DNA of 64,000 bases from positions 6,445,501-6,509,500 of the forward strand of contig CM069607.1 of the NCBI GenBank assembly GCA_035771175.1, written 5' to 3'. The position numbers and the translations under genes are program-made. Origin of the DNA: Paratinospora sagittata. Taxonomy: Eukaryota > Streptophyta > Magnoliopsida > Ranunculales > Menispermaceae. Numbering within the stretch: position 1 is the first letter of the stretch; each line of letters starts with the position of its first letter. The notes under the pieces are model-generated. The model did not search any database, was not told the DNA's origin, and worked only from the letters and a program-made list of their open reading frames with translations. Positions 46,701 to 59,020 of this stretch are shown here, in pieces.

Positions 46701-47979
46701 CCTTTAGTCTGGTCATTAAAGCTACTTCAGTCCGCCTAGTTCTTACTCTTGCTCTCTATTTTGGTTGGTCTCTTCGTCGAGTTGATGTTAATAATGCGTT
46801 CTTGAATGGTGATCTTGTTGAGGATGTCTATATACGTCAGCCTATTGAATTTGAAAATCCAAACACTCATTCTCATGTTTGCAAGCTACGAAAGGCCCTC
46901 TATGGTCTCAAGCAAACACCTCGTGCTTGGTACTATAAACTCCATTCTTGTCTTACTAATTGGGGTTTTATCAATGCCAAATCTGATACAAGTCTATTTT
47001 TTTGGCGGCAAGGTGTTGATATTTACTCATATATGTGGATGTCATCATTATTACTGGTAGCAACTCTTCTTCTCTTCAACGTTTTATTCAACAGCTTAAT
47101 GATGTATTTGTTCTAAAAGACCTTGGTCCTCTTCACTACTTTCTTGGTGTTGAAATTGCTTCTTCTTCTCATGGGCTGCATTTATCTCAATCTAAGTACA
47201 TAAGATCTTTGTTAGACAAGTATGGAATGCTGGATTCTAAACCCTGTTTGACACCAATAGCATCTGGGGTTGTTTTATCTAAAGGTGATGGTGTAAGTTT
47301 GACTGATGCCACAACTTATAGGGGCTTGGTAGGTGCTTTGCAATATTGTGTGTTGACAAGACCTGAGCTAGCATTTTCTATCAGCAAATTATGTCAGTTT
47401 ATGAGTGTTCCAATTGATGTTCATTGGGAAGCAGCTAAGAGGGTTCTTCGATACTTAAGAGGGACTTTGAATCATGGTCTGTTTTTGTCTAAACCAGCTC
47501 AACTTGATCTTCTTGCCTATACTGATGTCGATTGGGCAAGTTGTCCAGATGACAGGAAAAATGTTGGAGGTTATTGTATCTTCTTTGGTGGTAATCTTGT
47601 TTCTTGGTCTTTAGCTAAACAAAGGGTTGTTTCTAGGTCTTCTACTGAATCTGAATATAAAGCCTTAGCTACTGGTATAGCTGAGTTGATGTGGATCAAG
47701 TCGTTGCTCATGGAACTTAGGGTTGAATTTCATCCTCAACCTCTTATGTTGTGTGACAATCAAAGTGCACAACATATTGCCCGCAATCCTGTGCAACATT
47801 CCCGAACAAAACACATTGAAATCGATTGCCATTTTGTTCGTGATCAAGTGCTACAACATCAGCTTGATATTCAATATTGCCCATCTGAGGATCAACTCGC
47901 AGATATGCTTACAAACCTATTACCTACTGCTCATTTTCTATCCTTGCTTACCAAACTCTTGGTTCTTCCGAGACCTTGA
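43703..47979 (+). pseudogene. Gag-pol polyprotein of the Ale-like copia
   Basis: A single frame starts at ATG 43703. It carries gag with zinc knuckle CQFCGKNDHVASTC (about 44657-44698), protease ILDSGANNHIT (about 44840), integrase (CQACALAKSHRL, DIWGPFPPLG, VDDFTRF), RT (KARLVAQGY, VDVNNAFLNGDL, KALYGLKQTPRAWY) and RNase H (STESEYKAL, CDNQSA). In-frame stops are at 44066-44068 (TAG), 44735-44737 (TAA) and 45839-45841 (TGA). Near 47030 a frameshift falls at the RT catalytic motif, where the second Asp of the usual YVDD also appears changed to Val. In integrase, several catalytic-core positions differ from the norm (SDGVCEF). The stop at 47977-47979 is the natural end. Confidence 0.9.
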
Positions 47980-47992
47980 GTTTAAGGAAGTG

Positions 47993-48243
47993 TATTAGAG
48001 AGAACATATGTATAATGTCCAGAATGTTCTAGATGATTCTAGTGTAAGTTACAGTTAGTTATAACTGTCTAGGTTGTTGAGTTTGTTACAAGAGAAGTTG
48101 TTACATTAATAGCTCATTTTCTTGTATATATATAATGTCTTGTTCTATCTTTATCAATAACAAAACTTCTTCCAACAACTCTCTGTTCTTTCTTCTCAAT
48201 TCAGATTGTTTCTCTATTCTCAATCTGAGAAGCTTGGTTCGTA
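47993..48243 (+). repeat. 3' LTR of the Ale-like copia
   Basis: 251 bp, preceded by the purine-rich AAGGAAG and followed by the CATCT duplication. Ends TATTAG...TTCGTA. Confidence 0.9.
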
Positions 48244-50196
48244 CATCTCATGCAAGATTGGGTTGTGTTCTGATGCAGGACGACAGAGTTGTTGCGTATG
48301 CATCCAGGCAGTTGAAAGTGCATGAGAAGAATTACCTAGTTCATGATTTGGAATTGGCGGCAGTAGTCTTTGCTCTGAAGCTTTGGAGACATTATTTATG
48401 GCGAGAGGTTTACATTATAATATGATTATAAGAGTCTGAAGTACTTGTTTGATCAGAAGGAATTGAATATGAGATAGTATAGATGGCTTGAATTTCTTAA
48501 GGATTATGACTTCGCATTGAAGTATCATCCTAGGAAAGCCAATGTCGTTGTCGATGCATTGAGCAGGAAACGGGCTGAAACAGGCGTTATAGCTTATCAG
48601 ATGGCCCATGAGTGGCGATTATTGGAGAAGATCTCGATGATGAGTATACATCTGTTAAACCATCTTTGGATGTTTGTGCTCAGGTACGAGCACAGCTGTC
48701 CAACACTCGTATTCAGAGGATCAAATATCTGCAGTAGCATAGTCCAAATTTTGGGATGTTTGATGCTTGGGCTAACAATGTTGATCGTGTTGATTGGTCG
48801 AGAGATACGGATGGCATTCTGAGATTTCAGGGGAGACTATGGATTCCATATGATCCAGAGTTGAGAGATGAGTTACTCCGTGAGGCACATAGATCACAGT
48901 ATACTATTCACCCGGAGCGACCAAGATGTGCCATGATATTAAACGTACAGTGTGGTGGCATGGGATGAAGAAGAACATAGCTGAGTATGTTCGAAAGTGT
49001 GGAATGTGTCAATAGGTGAAAGCTGAACACTAAAGGCCTAGAGGACAAATGCAATCATTACCTATTCCAAAATGAAAATGGGAACATATCACGATGGATT
49101 TTATTATACGACTTCTTAGGTCTCAGGGTAGATATGATGCCATCTGGGTTATTGTTGATAGGCTCATGAAATTTGCGCATTTCTTGCCGACGAACACCAA
49201 AGATTCCATGGATCGATTGAGCTGATTATACCTTTGAGAGATTGTGAGACTTCATGGAGTTCCTATTTCGATTGTATCAAATAGAGATCTGCGTTTTACT
49301 TTGAGTTTATGGTGTGTGATGCAGAAACAGATGGGAACTTAGTTTTGTCTCAATACAACATTTCAGCCTTAGACGGACGGACAGTCTGAGAGGGTTATTC
49401 AGATGTTGGAGGATATGCTCAGGTGTTTTGGAGTTTGGTGGGAGTCGGAATGAATATCTTCATCTGTGTGAATTTGTTTATAATAATAACTTTCAGGCTA
49501 ACATTGGTATGGCATCTTTTGAGGCTTTCTATGGGCGACCTTGTAGATCTCCTACTTATGGGTTTGAAGTCAGAGAGACACAGTTGGTTGGGGCCAGAAG
49601 CAGTGGTAGCACAGACGAAGAAGATTATGCAGATTAGGGCAAGGTTGAAGGCAGCTCAGGATCAGCAAAAAAGCTACTTCGATAGACATCACAGGCTATT
49701 AGAGTTTGTTGTGGGAGATCAGGTTTTATTGAAGGTCTTTCCACAGAAAGGGCAAATGAGATTTGGTGTGAAAGGAAAACTTTCTCCTCATTTTATTGGG
49801 CCATTTAAAGTCCTTGAGAGGATAAGTCCTTTGGCATACAGGATTGCTCTACCATCTCAACTTGCTGGAGTCCATGATGTATTTCATGTGTCTATATTGA
49901 GGATGTATAATGCAGACCCCGACATTGTACCTATGGTTGATATTTCTCAAATTCAAGTTGGGGAGGATGCAACTCATGTGGAACAACCTATTCAGATTAT
50001 GGCTCGCATAATTAAAAAGCTCAGGAATAAAGAAATTCCTTTGGTTCGAGTCAAATGGCAGTTCCACAATAATGAAGAGCAAACCTGAGAGCGGGAAGAT
50101 CAGATGCGGGAGATGTTTCTGGATTTGTTTACCGCTTGAGGTAAGATTTAATTTTATATTAAATTTCGAGGATGAAATTCCCTAAGTTGGGGAGAT
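48244..50196 (+). pseudogene. Tekay-like gypsy RNase H, integrase and chromodomain-like tail, right piece
   Basis: It continues gypsy RNase H from 43429 ([18 protein letters not shown], then a frame break near 48420). The ALSRKRAE block follows at about 48550, then the integrase zinc finger (H..H near 48890-48910 and CGMCQ near 49000). The core is decayed (about 49070-49400). The GPY/F end (FIGPFKVLERISPLAYRI) and VFHVSILRMY are at about 49795-49905. The tail after VEQPIQIMARIIKKLRNKEI resembles a chromodomain, whose expected TWE is broken by TGA at 50086-50088. A polypurine tract, AAGTTGGGGAGAT, precedes the LTR at 50197. Confidence 0.88.
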
Positions 50197-52219
50197 TGTA
50201 ACGACCCACTTTCGCATATGATGTCATAATGACCAAAATGCCAGACTCTAGGTCTTGTGTATGTATTTGATGTGTATAATACTCATATTTTATGTGTATA
50301 CGATGTATTTATGTGTATTTTTATGTTTAATATGTTGTATGTATGATGTATATGTGAAAATACACTTAGAATATGTTAAATTTCAATTTTTGGGCTGATT
50401 TTTTAAAAAGTTTTGCATTGGGCCCAAGGTTGTATAAAAGCAAATTTCACTCATTTCTTCCTCATTTGCAACATTTCTAGCAAATGAAGAGGAGAAACTC
50501 GGGTGAAGAAAGAAAAGTAGAGAAGTTTGGGGTTTCTTGGGTGATTGGGAGCTAGGGCTTGCATTGTGGTCTCCCAAGGTAAGATTTCTTCCATTGATTT
50601 GCTTATTTAGCTAATTTCCAGCTTTTGTGTGGTATTTTGATCATTTTCATGAGTTGGAAATTAGGATTTCGAAATTTCAAACCCTCACCTACCAATTTTG
50701 TGGTTTGATTCCATTGATTGGAGTTGTTATACATGCTTTAATTGTGGTTTTCCATGTTATTTATGAGTTTAACTTTTATAAATGGAAATTTGGCATGTAT
50801 GTGGATTTTGATGGAATTTGTGGTGATTTAGGTTTTCAAATTGCGTGCATGAGGGATATATTGAAGTTTATGGCATACTTTATCAAAGTATTGAGCCAAT
50901 TTGATGATTCCCATAGTGTTGAGTGTTGTTTAGTTCAATTGGACCATGTAGAGATTTTTCCAATTTGGGGCTTTTGAGGCAATTATATTAGAAATGGTCA
51001 ATTGAATGGTGTTTAGTGTTTCTAATCCAAATTGGTGTGGATTAGAGGTGATTTGGGTTAATGATTATGTATTTGGTCATAATAACTTGAAATTGATTAT
51101 TGGTGTATGAAGTTGATTCATTTTAGGTGTATGTGAATCAACTGACCAATTGGGATGTAATTGATGTGTTTAATTGGCTAGTGAATTGGTTGTGAGTATT
51201 TCTCACCTTTGATTTCCATTATGGCATTTTATTTTTATAAATTGGTTTGTGCAATGGCATGCATCTTATATATATGTGCATTGTAATTTAAGAGCATGAG
51301 CATGGAATATATGCATTGGTATTTCCTTGGGTGTTTTGGATTAAATACCTTGACATTGTTGTCTTTTTATTTACTTGTTCTTAGGAGAAATGTGCCGTTG
51401 GAATACTTGGGTTGGTGTTCCGCGGAAAAAACTTTTCGAATCACTGAGGAATGTAAAGGTAGAAAGATTAGAAGGATTTGTGTCAGGTAATGCGCCGGTC
51501 GGAGCCTATTGGCCAATAGGGAAAGTAAAGACATGCGTTATTCTGACATATCCTTTTGGTAAAGAGTCTGCATATTTGATTCTTATGGAAATAATGCATA
51601 AATCGCATGTTTAGTTTGGACACATGCATAATGTGATTTATCCGGATGCATTTGTTTTAGGAATGAAATTTTCAATATCATACATGTTTTATATAAATGC
51701 ATACATATAAATATATTGTGAGAACTATTCATTATGCTAGTTGAGCTCATCCCATTTTTCCTACTTTTCTCAGGTTCAGATCAGAAAGGAAAGGGCAAAG
51801 TATAAAGCTTGCGGTCTTCCTTTTCTTCTCTTTTTGAATGTAGGTTTGGATTGTGTATATTGGGAAAACTTGGGACTAGTTTACTCGTTTGTTTTATTTT
51901 GATTTTGTATATAAATATCACAAGTACTCATGTATATAAGACATAGGTAGATGTGGTTGTCTAGGCTATATATAATGGACGTTTGTTTTAAGTCCCATGT
52001 TGATTTTGAGGATTATATTGAATCTTGGAAAATGATGATGATGTGGAAAAGATTTTATATTTTTTAGATTCAATTATTTTGATCATATATAGGTTATGTA
52101 TTTGAGTTTATTAGGTACTTTCTGCGTAGAGGCTTAACAATGCCTCAGTTTTTGTCGGGTTGTGACATTATCTGGGGTACCGTGTTGGTTATGACGTCAC
52201 CCGGAGAGGGGTCGTGACA
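50197..52219 (+). mobile_element. 3' LTR of the Tekay-like gypsy (LTR family C)
   Basis: 2023 bp, TGTAACGACCCAC...GGGGTCGTGACA. TATAAAAG at about 50434 is the probable core promoter. Donor-like CAAGGTAAGA near 50577 and GTGAGTATT at 51192 precede an acceptor-like TTTCTCAG ending at 51773. A solo copy is at 59021-61245. The right neighbour is copia RT coding (LAYACYKNF), so the gypsy lies inside that element. Confidence 0.9.
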
Positions 52220-53794
52220 ACTTGCCTACGCTTGTTACAAAAATTTTCCCTTATACCAAATGGATGTAAAGTGTGCATTTCTAAATGGATACATCAATGA
52301 AGAGGTATAAGTGGAGCAACCTCCAGGGTTTGAGAATGCTCATCATAACCCAGAACATGTGTTCAAACTCCACAAAGCCTTATATAGATTAAGACAGGAT
52401 CTTAGAGCTTGGTATGATAGTTAGATCATAAATTTCAAAAAGGAAAACTCGATCCAACCTTGTTTATTAAACACCATGATGATAATATTCTTATTGTTCA
52501 AATATATGTGGATGATACCATATTTGGTGCATCGGACAAGGAATTGTGTGATCAGTTCTCAAAAATAATGCAAAAAGAATTTGAAATGAGCATGATGGGA
52601 GAACTTACATATTTTCTTGGTTTACAAATTAAGCAAATGCCAAATGGCACATTTATAAGCCAATCATACGTTAAAGAAATGATCAAAAAGTTTCAAATGA
52701 ACAATTTGAAATCAATAGATACTCCTTGTAACTCAGCAATTAAACTAGATAAAGATGAAAAAGAAAAATCAATTGATTCAAAATTGTACAAAAGTATAAT
52801 TGGAAGCTTACTTTATCTCACAACAAGTAGACCAGATATCATGTTCAGTGTTTGTCTATGTGCAAGATTTCAATCAGATCCTAAAGAATCACATTTAAAA
52901 TGTGTCAAAAGAATTTTTAGATACATAAATGGCACAACTGATTTAGGAATTTGGTATTCCCAATGTACGTCACTTGAACTGAAAAGTTATGTAAACTCCG
53001 ACTATGCTAGAAGTCTCAATGACAGAAGAAGTACCTCAGGATTTTGTCATTTTCTCAAAAATTCTTTAATTTCTTGGTTTTTCAAGAAGCAACATTCAGT
53101 GGCATTATCCACATCTGAAGCATAATATGTTGCAGCTGGAAGTTGTTGTTCTCAAGTGTTATACATGAAACAACAACTTTGGGATTACCAAATCATTTTT
53201 GAATGCACTGAAATTCTATGTGATAATACTAGTGCTATTAACATATCAAAGAATCTTGTATTATACTCCCAAACTAAACATATTCAAATCAGACATCATT
53301 TCTTAAGGGATCATGTGCAAAATGGTGATGTTAAACTCACTCATATTGGCACAAAAGAACGATTGGCTCATATTTTCACTAAAGCCTTACCTGAGGACCA
53401 GTTTGTTCATATCAGAAGAGAGCTTGGGATGTTCTCTGAATCTGACCTATGATATTTTGATGCTTACCTCATTCAGGGGGAAAAGTATTATATGGATACT
53501 TCACTCTTTTTTATGTTTTCAAAACGGGAGAAGTAATATCTATTGAAGCATCATATTATCCATAAAGTCAATGGGAGAATGGGCAAAATATGGAGAGTAT
53601 GAAAACAACATTTTCCTTGGTGCAAAACTCTTATCATATGAAAATGAGGAGAACATTGGTATTACATGGTATTCATGTGTATTACATGTCATTCATATCA
53701 TTCTTGTTCATTATAGGATCAAGCATTCATATCATTTTTTAGTTTGCTTCAAGGCCTACAAAAATGTGTTTAAAATCATCAAAAAGAGGGAGAT
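52220..53794 (+). pseudogene. SIRE-like copia: RT second half, RNase H and 3' region
   Basis: Starts within RT (LAYACYKNF, MDVKCAFLNGYINEEV) and passes a stop near 52308-52310 and a frame break near 52440. It continues with the catalytic YVDD (QIYVDDTIFGA), then RNase H (CDNTSAINISKN, SQTKHIQIRHHF), with a stop at 53123-53125 in the STSEAEY block. Coding ends at 53452. A polypurine tract, AAAAAGAGGGAGAT, lies immediately before the LTR at 53795. Confidence 0.88.
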
Positions 53795-54158
53795 TGTTAA
53801 TCTAATTAACCTCATGTCTCGTACAAGAAAAGATATTTTGATGATTACAAACCACATTCCCATTAAGATATTATTGTATATATATTGCACATCCAATTAT
53901 GCATGGAGATTGCTCGAGTTCGATGTTGCATGATGGAAGAGCTATCAAGATCGTAATCTTGATAGCTCTAATCTTGTTAATCAAATTACCCTCATGTCCC
54001 GTACAAGAAAAGATATTTTGATGATTACAAACCACATTCCCATTAAGATATTATTGCATATATACACATCCAATTATACATGGAGATTGCTCAAGTTCAA
54101 TGATGCATGGTGGAAGAGCAATCAAGATCATAATCAGACTGAAGACCATGATCATTCG
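53795..54158 (+). mobile_element. 3' LTR of the SIRE-like copia, piece 1, with a 180-bp tandem duplication
   Basis: Starts TGTTAATCTAATTAACC after the polypurine tract. The first 180 bp (53795-53974) are repeated at 53975 onward with a few changes. A perfect 12-bp stem with a 4-base loop (53940-53951 with 53956-53967, AGCTATCAAGAT) marks the end of the first copy. Confidence 0.8.
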
Positions 54159-54468
54159 TGTCATGACCCCCTCCGTAGGGTGACGTCATGACCAGCACAA
54201 AACACCATATATGTCGTACCTAGACGTATAGGATACCCTGTCAGCGTCTTCCTTTAAGAAAATACACAAAATTCACTAAAAAATCTTGGCAGAACCTCAT
54301 CATAAATCTGAGGTTCCACGTACACCTGATAGTCCTCAAGACATTCACAATTCAACATATGATTCTCAATACATACATGTAAACCATTCACATCCACATA
54401 TATCTTTTCATTTATATTTCACGTCCATAGCCATATATACATGATCAAGGTCAAAACCTCACATATAT
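54159..54468 (-). mobile_element. Reverse gypsy LTR (family D'), left piece
   Basis: On the plus strand it opens TGTCATGACCCCCTCCG, the reverse complement of the conserved LTR 3' end. It is broken at 54468 by the solo LTR and resumes at 56822. Confidence 0.85.
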
Positions 54469-56821
54469 TGTAACACCCCGCATGTATGAGTCAAACAGGT
54501 GTATAATAAGTGTATTGATGTGTAGGTGGGCCCAAGGATAAAAAACACAATAAATAAATATGATAAAAGTGGGACGGTGTGCACATGATGGGTGCATGTA
54601 TGCAACAAATGTCTCATTTGTTTAGCAAGTGAATTAACACATGTGTATTGCCTACATACATCCACTTTGCAAGTGAAATGAGACGTATGTCTTGGCCATT
54701 GTAGCCACTTGTGAGGGGAATGAACATGTGGAAGTGGTCTTGACTTTCTGGAAATATCAAATAACTTGCTAGATTGAGAAATTGAAGTGAAAACGTTGAG
54801 AATTAGAGAGAGTTGCTGAAACGCTCAAGAAGGGGAGAGAAAGAGTGAAGAAAAAACCAATTTGCAGTATTTTACATCAAGTGTTGGATCTCCTTGATCC
54901 ATGGTTGGATTGAGCCAAAACATTTAAAGATTGTCCATATTTAATATAGTTTCATCTTCAACGGTACAGATCTTGATCAGAGTTGGATCTTAAGAGTTCT
55001 AACCTTCTAAATGCAACTGGTCGGAAAAATAAATTATCTTGCATAGTTTAGATCAAAGTAAAGGATCTCTCAAATCCACCGTTAGATCGTATTGAAACTT
55101 GGTCAGGTAGTTCTTAACTTCTTATGTCACATTTGAAATGGTGGAGATGTTGAATTGTGTCTTATGTTATGAGATATGAACCACTGAAATCAAGTGATTG
55201 TAACAGAGAAGGAGAAAACAACTGTTTAAAGTTGTCTTCATCAAGGGGATATATCTCCTTGATTCACCACTAGAATTTGCTGAAATTTGGACAGTAGATT
55301 CATATCTTGATGATATTAAATATTAACGGTTAATTTTATTATTATATTTCTCTACTAGTAGTATAATACATCTGAATCGATCATGTTGATACCCAAATCT
55401 GCTCACTTTTCTACATGATCTTGATGAATTCTTTGTAAATGGCTCAAACGTACAATCTTGGCTTAGACCTTCCAGAATTTTATGCACGTCCTATATGTGA
55501 TTTAAATGGGCTTTTAGAATTGAGATATAAGGTTAATTGGTTAAATTACATGCTAGGACTATTAGGTGTAGTACAATTGACCTAGACTTGGAAACTTTTG
55601 TCTAAGATTGCTTGTAATACTAGCATGCAACTTATGTTGTTTTAATGATAAAGTTAGGTTGAATTGTAATTAATTGACTAAGTTATGTGAATGTGTGCAA
55701 TTTTAAATTGCAGTGAGTTAATGGTGAGAATTAAGTATGGATAGCAAACAAGTGAAGTGTTTGTGATGTCTTAGTTGGTGAAAATTGACTGTGTTGTGTG
55801 TGTTGTGGACTTAGTGAAAATCCTGTAAAAGTAAGTATTTCTAACTTGGTTACTATGTATGACATTGTATTAGATAAACTCTGTTTTGATGAAATTGAGC
55901 ATGTTTGATTGCTCTATGTTTCCATGTTTTGCATTGTTTGGTTAATGCATGAAACCTTTTGATTTGAAAATCGAACATGCTTACACTTACCGAAGTAAAG
56001 AAAGTATGTGATCATTTCCAAGAGGCAAGTTGTGGACTAGACCTCGGAACATACTTAGCCTTACCCATTGTAAGGCAAGTATATGATCAGTTCTAGGAGG
56101 GAAGTTTCTTGACTAGACCTCGAAATGATCGAGGGGATGGTTTGTAAGATGGGTTCTCCCTATTAGTATGCATCATAGGGATACAAACTCATTTACATTC
56201 CTGAGCGTGAGGATTTTATCTTTATGCATTGTATGATATGTATAGAGTGGCGAAAAAATGTATTTGATTCATGTATTGATATTTACATTGGATTTCACAT
56301 GAGTTTATAATGATGTTTTCAATGCCATAATTTATGTATATGCATATATAAATCCAATGCTAGATTACTCACTGAGCGTGTTGTAGCTCACCCAATTTCC
56401 TCTTTTATTACAAGTGTAGATCACAAGGGCAAGGGCAAGGCTCAAGAGAATTCATTGAGCTTGCTTATTTGCTATGTGAGTATGATGTTACATGTTTCAG
56501 GGAAATGGGTACAAACTTCTATTTTTGGTATGTGTATATATAACACCAAACAAATGTTTAATAGTCAATCTGATGTATAAATGAATAGTTCTTGATGATG
56601 TATATATATTTTGGGAGACTGAGATGTGTATAAGTCTTGTGGGAATGAAATGAGAAAAATGATGATGGTTTATATATGTTAATGGTTCTGTTGAAAAATT
56701 TCGAGTGATTAGTGTATTGTCTTAAATGACGAAGGCTGACAGAGTATCGTATCCATCTAGGGATGGCGTATACGGTATTCTGTGTCAGTCACGACATCAC
56801 CCTACGGAGGGGGTCGTGACA
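54469..56821 (+). mobile_element. Solo LTR of gypsy family D
   Basis: 2353 bp, TGTAACACCCCGCATG...GGGGGTCGTGACA, flanked by the perfect duplication TATAT (54464-54468 and 56822-56826). It inserted in opposite orientation into a related LTR. Donor-like GTAAGTATT at 55831, acceptor-like TTACAAG ending at 56414. Confidence 0.9.
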
Positions 56822-58671
56822 TATATGTAGTAACATATATCAATTTCATGTACATACAACCCACTAACAATTTTATACATAGTCTAGTGTTATATACATA
56901 TACATATCCAAAACAAAAAACACAAAATCATCTCCCTGTATACACATACTTACATACGCAAACAAGCTCATATCACTTTTCTGGAGCTTTGCCTTTGCCT
57001 ATGTAATAACCACCTGTAATAAAAAGGGAGTGAGGTAAGCTACAACAAGCTCAGTAAGTAATCTAATAATTGCATTATATATGCATCAATAAGAAAACAT
57101 GGCATATTAAAACAATATTATAAACCTGATATGCAAATCATATGTAAATATTCATACATGATTTAAATTTATTTTTCACCACTCTATACATATCATACAA
57201 TGCATAATGACAAATTCTCATCCGCAGGTATGTAAGCGAGTATGTATCTCCATTATTCATTCATAAAGAGAACCCGACTTGTCAAACCATCATCTCGATC
57301 ATTCCGAAGGGCATGATCCATAAGTCATCTTCTTACAGATTCTCCTTTTCAATGGAATTAATTTCATGTCTTTCTTACATTAAGAAATTTAGGCATATTC
57401 GATAATTAAAACAAAGTTTGATGCATTCAAGAAGTAATGCAAACATAGCAATCATACATGCTACAATTCATAAAACAAGGTTTATATATACTACAATGTC
57501 ATACATAAAACCAAAATAGAAATACTCACAAAGTTACGGGATTTTGAACAAGTCCACACGCAAAACACTTAGCCAATTTTCCAACTCTTGATTGTTACAA
57601 CACAAGCACCTCACTTGTGTTCATCACCAATCTCAGAATTCATCAATTCTTCCTTCCAATCTTCTGCAATTTTACGTTGCCAATCATCCATAATAACTTT
57701 CCATTCAAAAACACATAAAAAACAAATCATTTACCAATGAAATGCACCTCCAAACTCTCAGTTGTTTCATCATAGCTGGGTTGGGGAATTCATCATTTCA
57801 ACCAAAGAAACACAGAAAATTCATCATCAATTAACTTAGAAATGAGCAAGGAATTGATTACCTAAGATTTCACCCAACAAATTCCACAATTTCAGCTCAA
57901 AACCCACATCCAACAAAATATGGAAATATGTTTCCAACCATGGAAAATCAACCAATTAATCACCAAATCAATCACAATTCAACAAAAAACTACTTACCCA
58001 TGATTTCTCCCTGCAATTGGCAAGATTTTTAGTCCAAACCCACTTTTCAAATCTTCCAATCTAACCATGGAAATCATACAAATTTCACTTATGTTGCACA
58101 AGTTGAAGAGAGGAATTCAAATCTATAAGTTTTAACCAAAATTGACCAAACCTTACCTTAGATTTGGGTTGCCCTAGCTTGATCCTTTTTTTCCTCTCCT
58201 TTTTTTTTGGTATTCTCCAGCTCTTTCTGGTGCAAATTAGCCAGAAAGATCAAGATGCGGCGTTAAAATACATGCAAACCGCCACACCAACTTAAAAAAA
58301 AAACTGCCAAGCCCACCGAGAAGACTTCTCGCTACCCAGAAACTAAATTTTCTAGAAATTCCCGTGAGGAGCGCACTTCTCTCCTCAGGAGCGCGTTTTT
58401 CCCTCTCAAGAGCGCTTCTCTGAAAATCCCAGAAATAGTGCTCTCGGGTTTACGATAGGAGAGCGTTTCTCCCCTTAGGGAGCGCGCTCCTTGCACTCAT
58501 ATCTGAAATTTCACTAAGTATTGGATTCCAATGCTATGTTTAGGGTTCTGATACATCAACCACCTTATTAAATGCATATTCACCCTATTCTAAGGTCATG
58601 TACATACATATAGGCATACAAATACACCTGACAATACGTACAAGTTTAACTCGTACATACGGGGCGTTACT
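56822..58671 (-). mobile_element. Reverse gypsy LTR (family D'), right piece
   Basis: It ends GGGGCGTTACT, the reverse complement of the LTR start, with one base altered from the expected CA end. The total LTR is about 2.16 kb. A GC-richer block at 58360-58500 contains repeats of GAGCGC next to TTCTCC. Minus-strand donor-like GTGAGTATT starts at 57529 and acceptor-like TTACAG ends at 57014. I found no clear target duplication around the whole LTR. Confidence 0.8.
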
Positions 58672-59020
58672 AGTTTTCATTATAAATCTTTTTCAAATCC
58701 AACGAAGAAAAGAAGAGCTTGGAACCTCTAGTATTTCAGCTGATCTTCATTATACATATTATGTTGAATCAATGTCAACTGAGGTTCAAGGAAAGTTCTG
58801 TAGGTATTTCGTTGATTCTTGGTAAAGGAATCAAAACTCTATACTTGTATTTCAGATTATTGAGTGACTGTGTGTGTCACTTGGTTTGAGCAAGTGTTGC
58901 TCATGTTGTAACGGTTTTCTCACACCCGTAAGTTGAGAAGGTGTAACAGTTTGATTCTCACCCGTAAGAGGATCAGGTACTGGAGTTTGAACAAAATCCT
59001 AACTAGGAGGTTAGGTAGTA
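58672..59020 (+). mobile_element. 3' LTR of the SIRE-like copia, piece 2 (inferred)
   Basis: It lies between two gypsy LTR insertions. It contains two short similar blocks (GTAACGGTTTTCTCACACCCG and GTAACAGTTTGATTCTCACCCG, 58908-58966). Assignment to the copia LTR is by position and by the matching site at 61246. Confidence 0.6.

Larger units (their letters stand above)
43430..48243 (+). mobile_element. Nearly complete Ty1-copia element (Ale/Retrofit-like), 4814 bp
   Basis: Two LTRs (43430-43681 and 47993-48243), a tRNA-iMet-type primer site, one gag-pol frame and a purine-rich tract before the 3' LTR are all present, flanked by CATCT on both sides. It sits in the gypsy RNase H coding region. 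By eye the LTRs differ at about 20 of 250 positions, so it is not a very recent insertion. The polyprotein has three in-frame stops and one frameshift, so the element is dead in itself. Short LTRs and domain wording suggest the Ale lineage; this is tentative. Confidence 0.93.
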
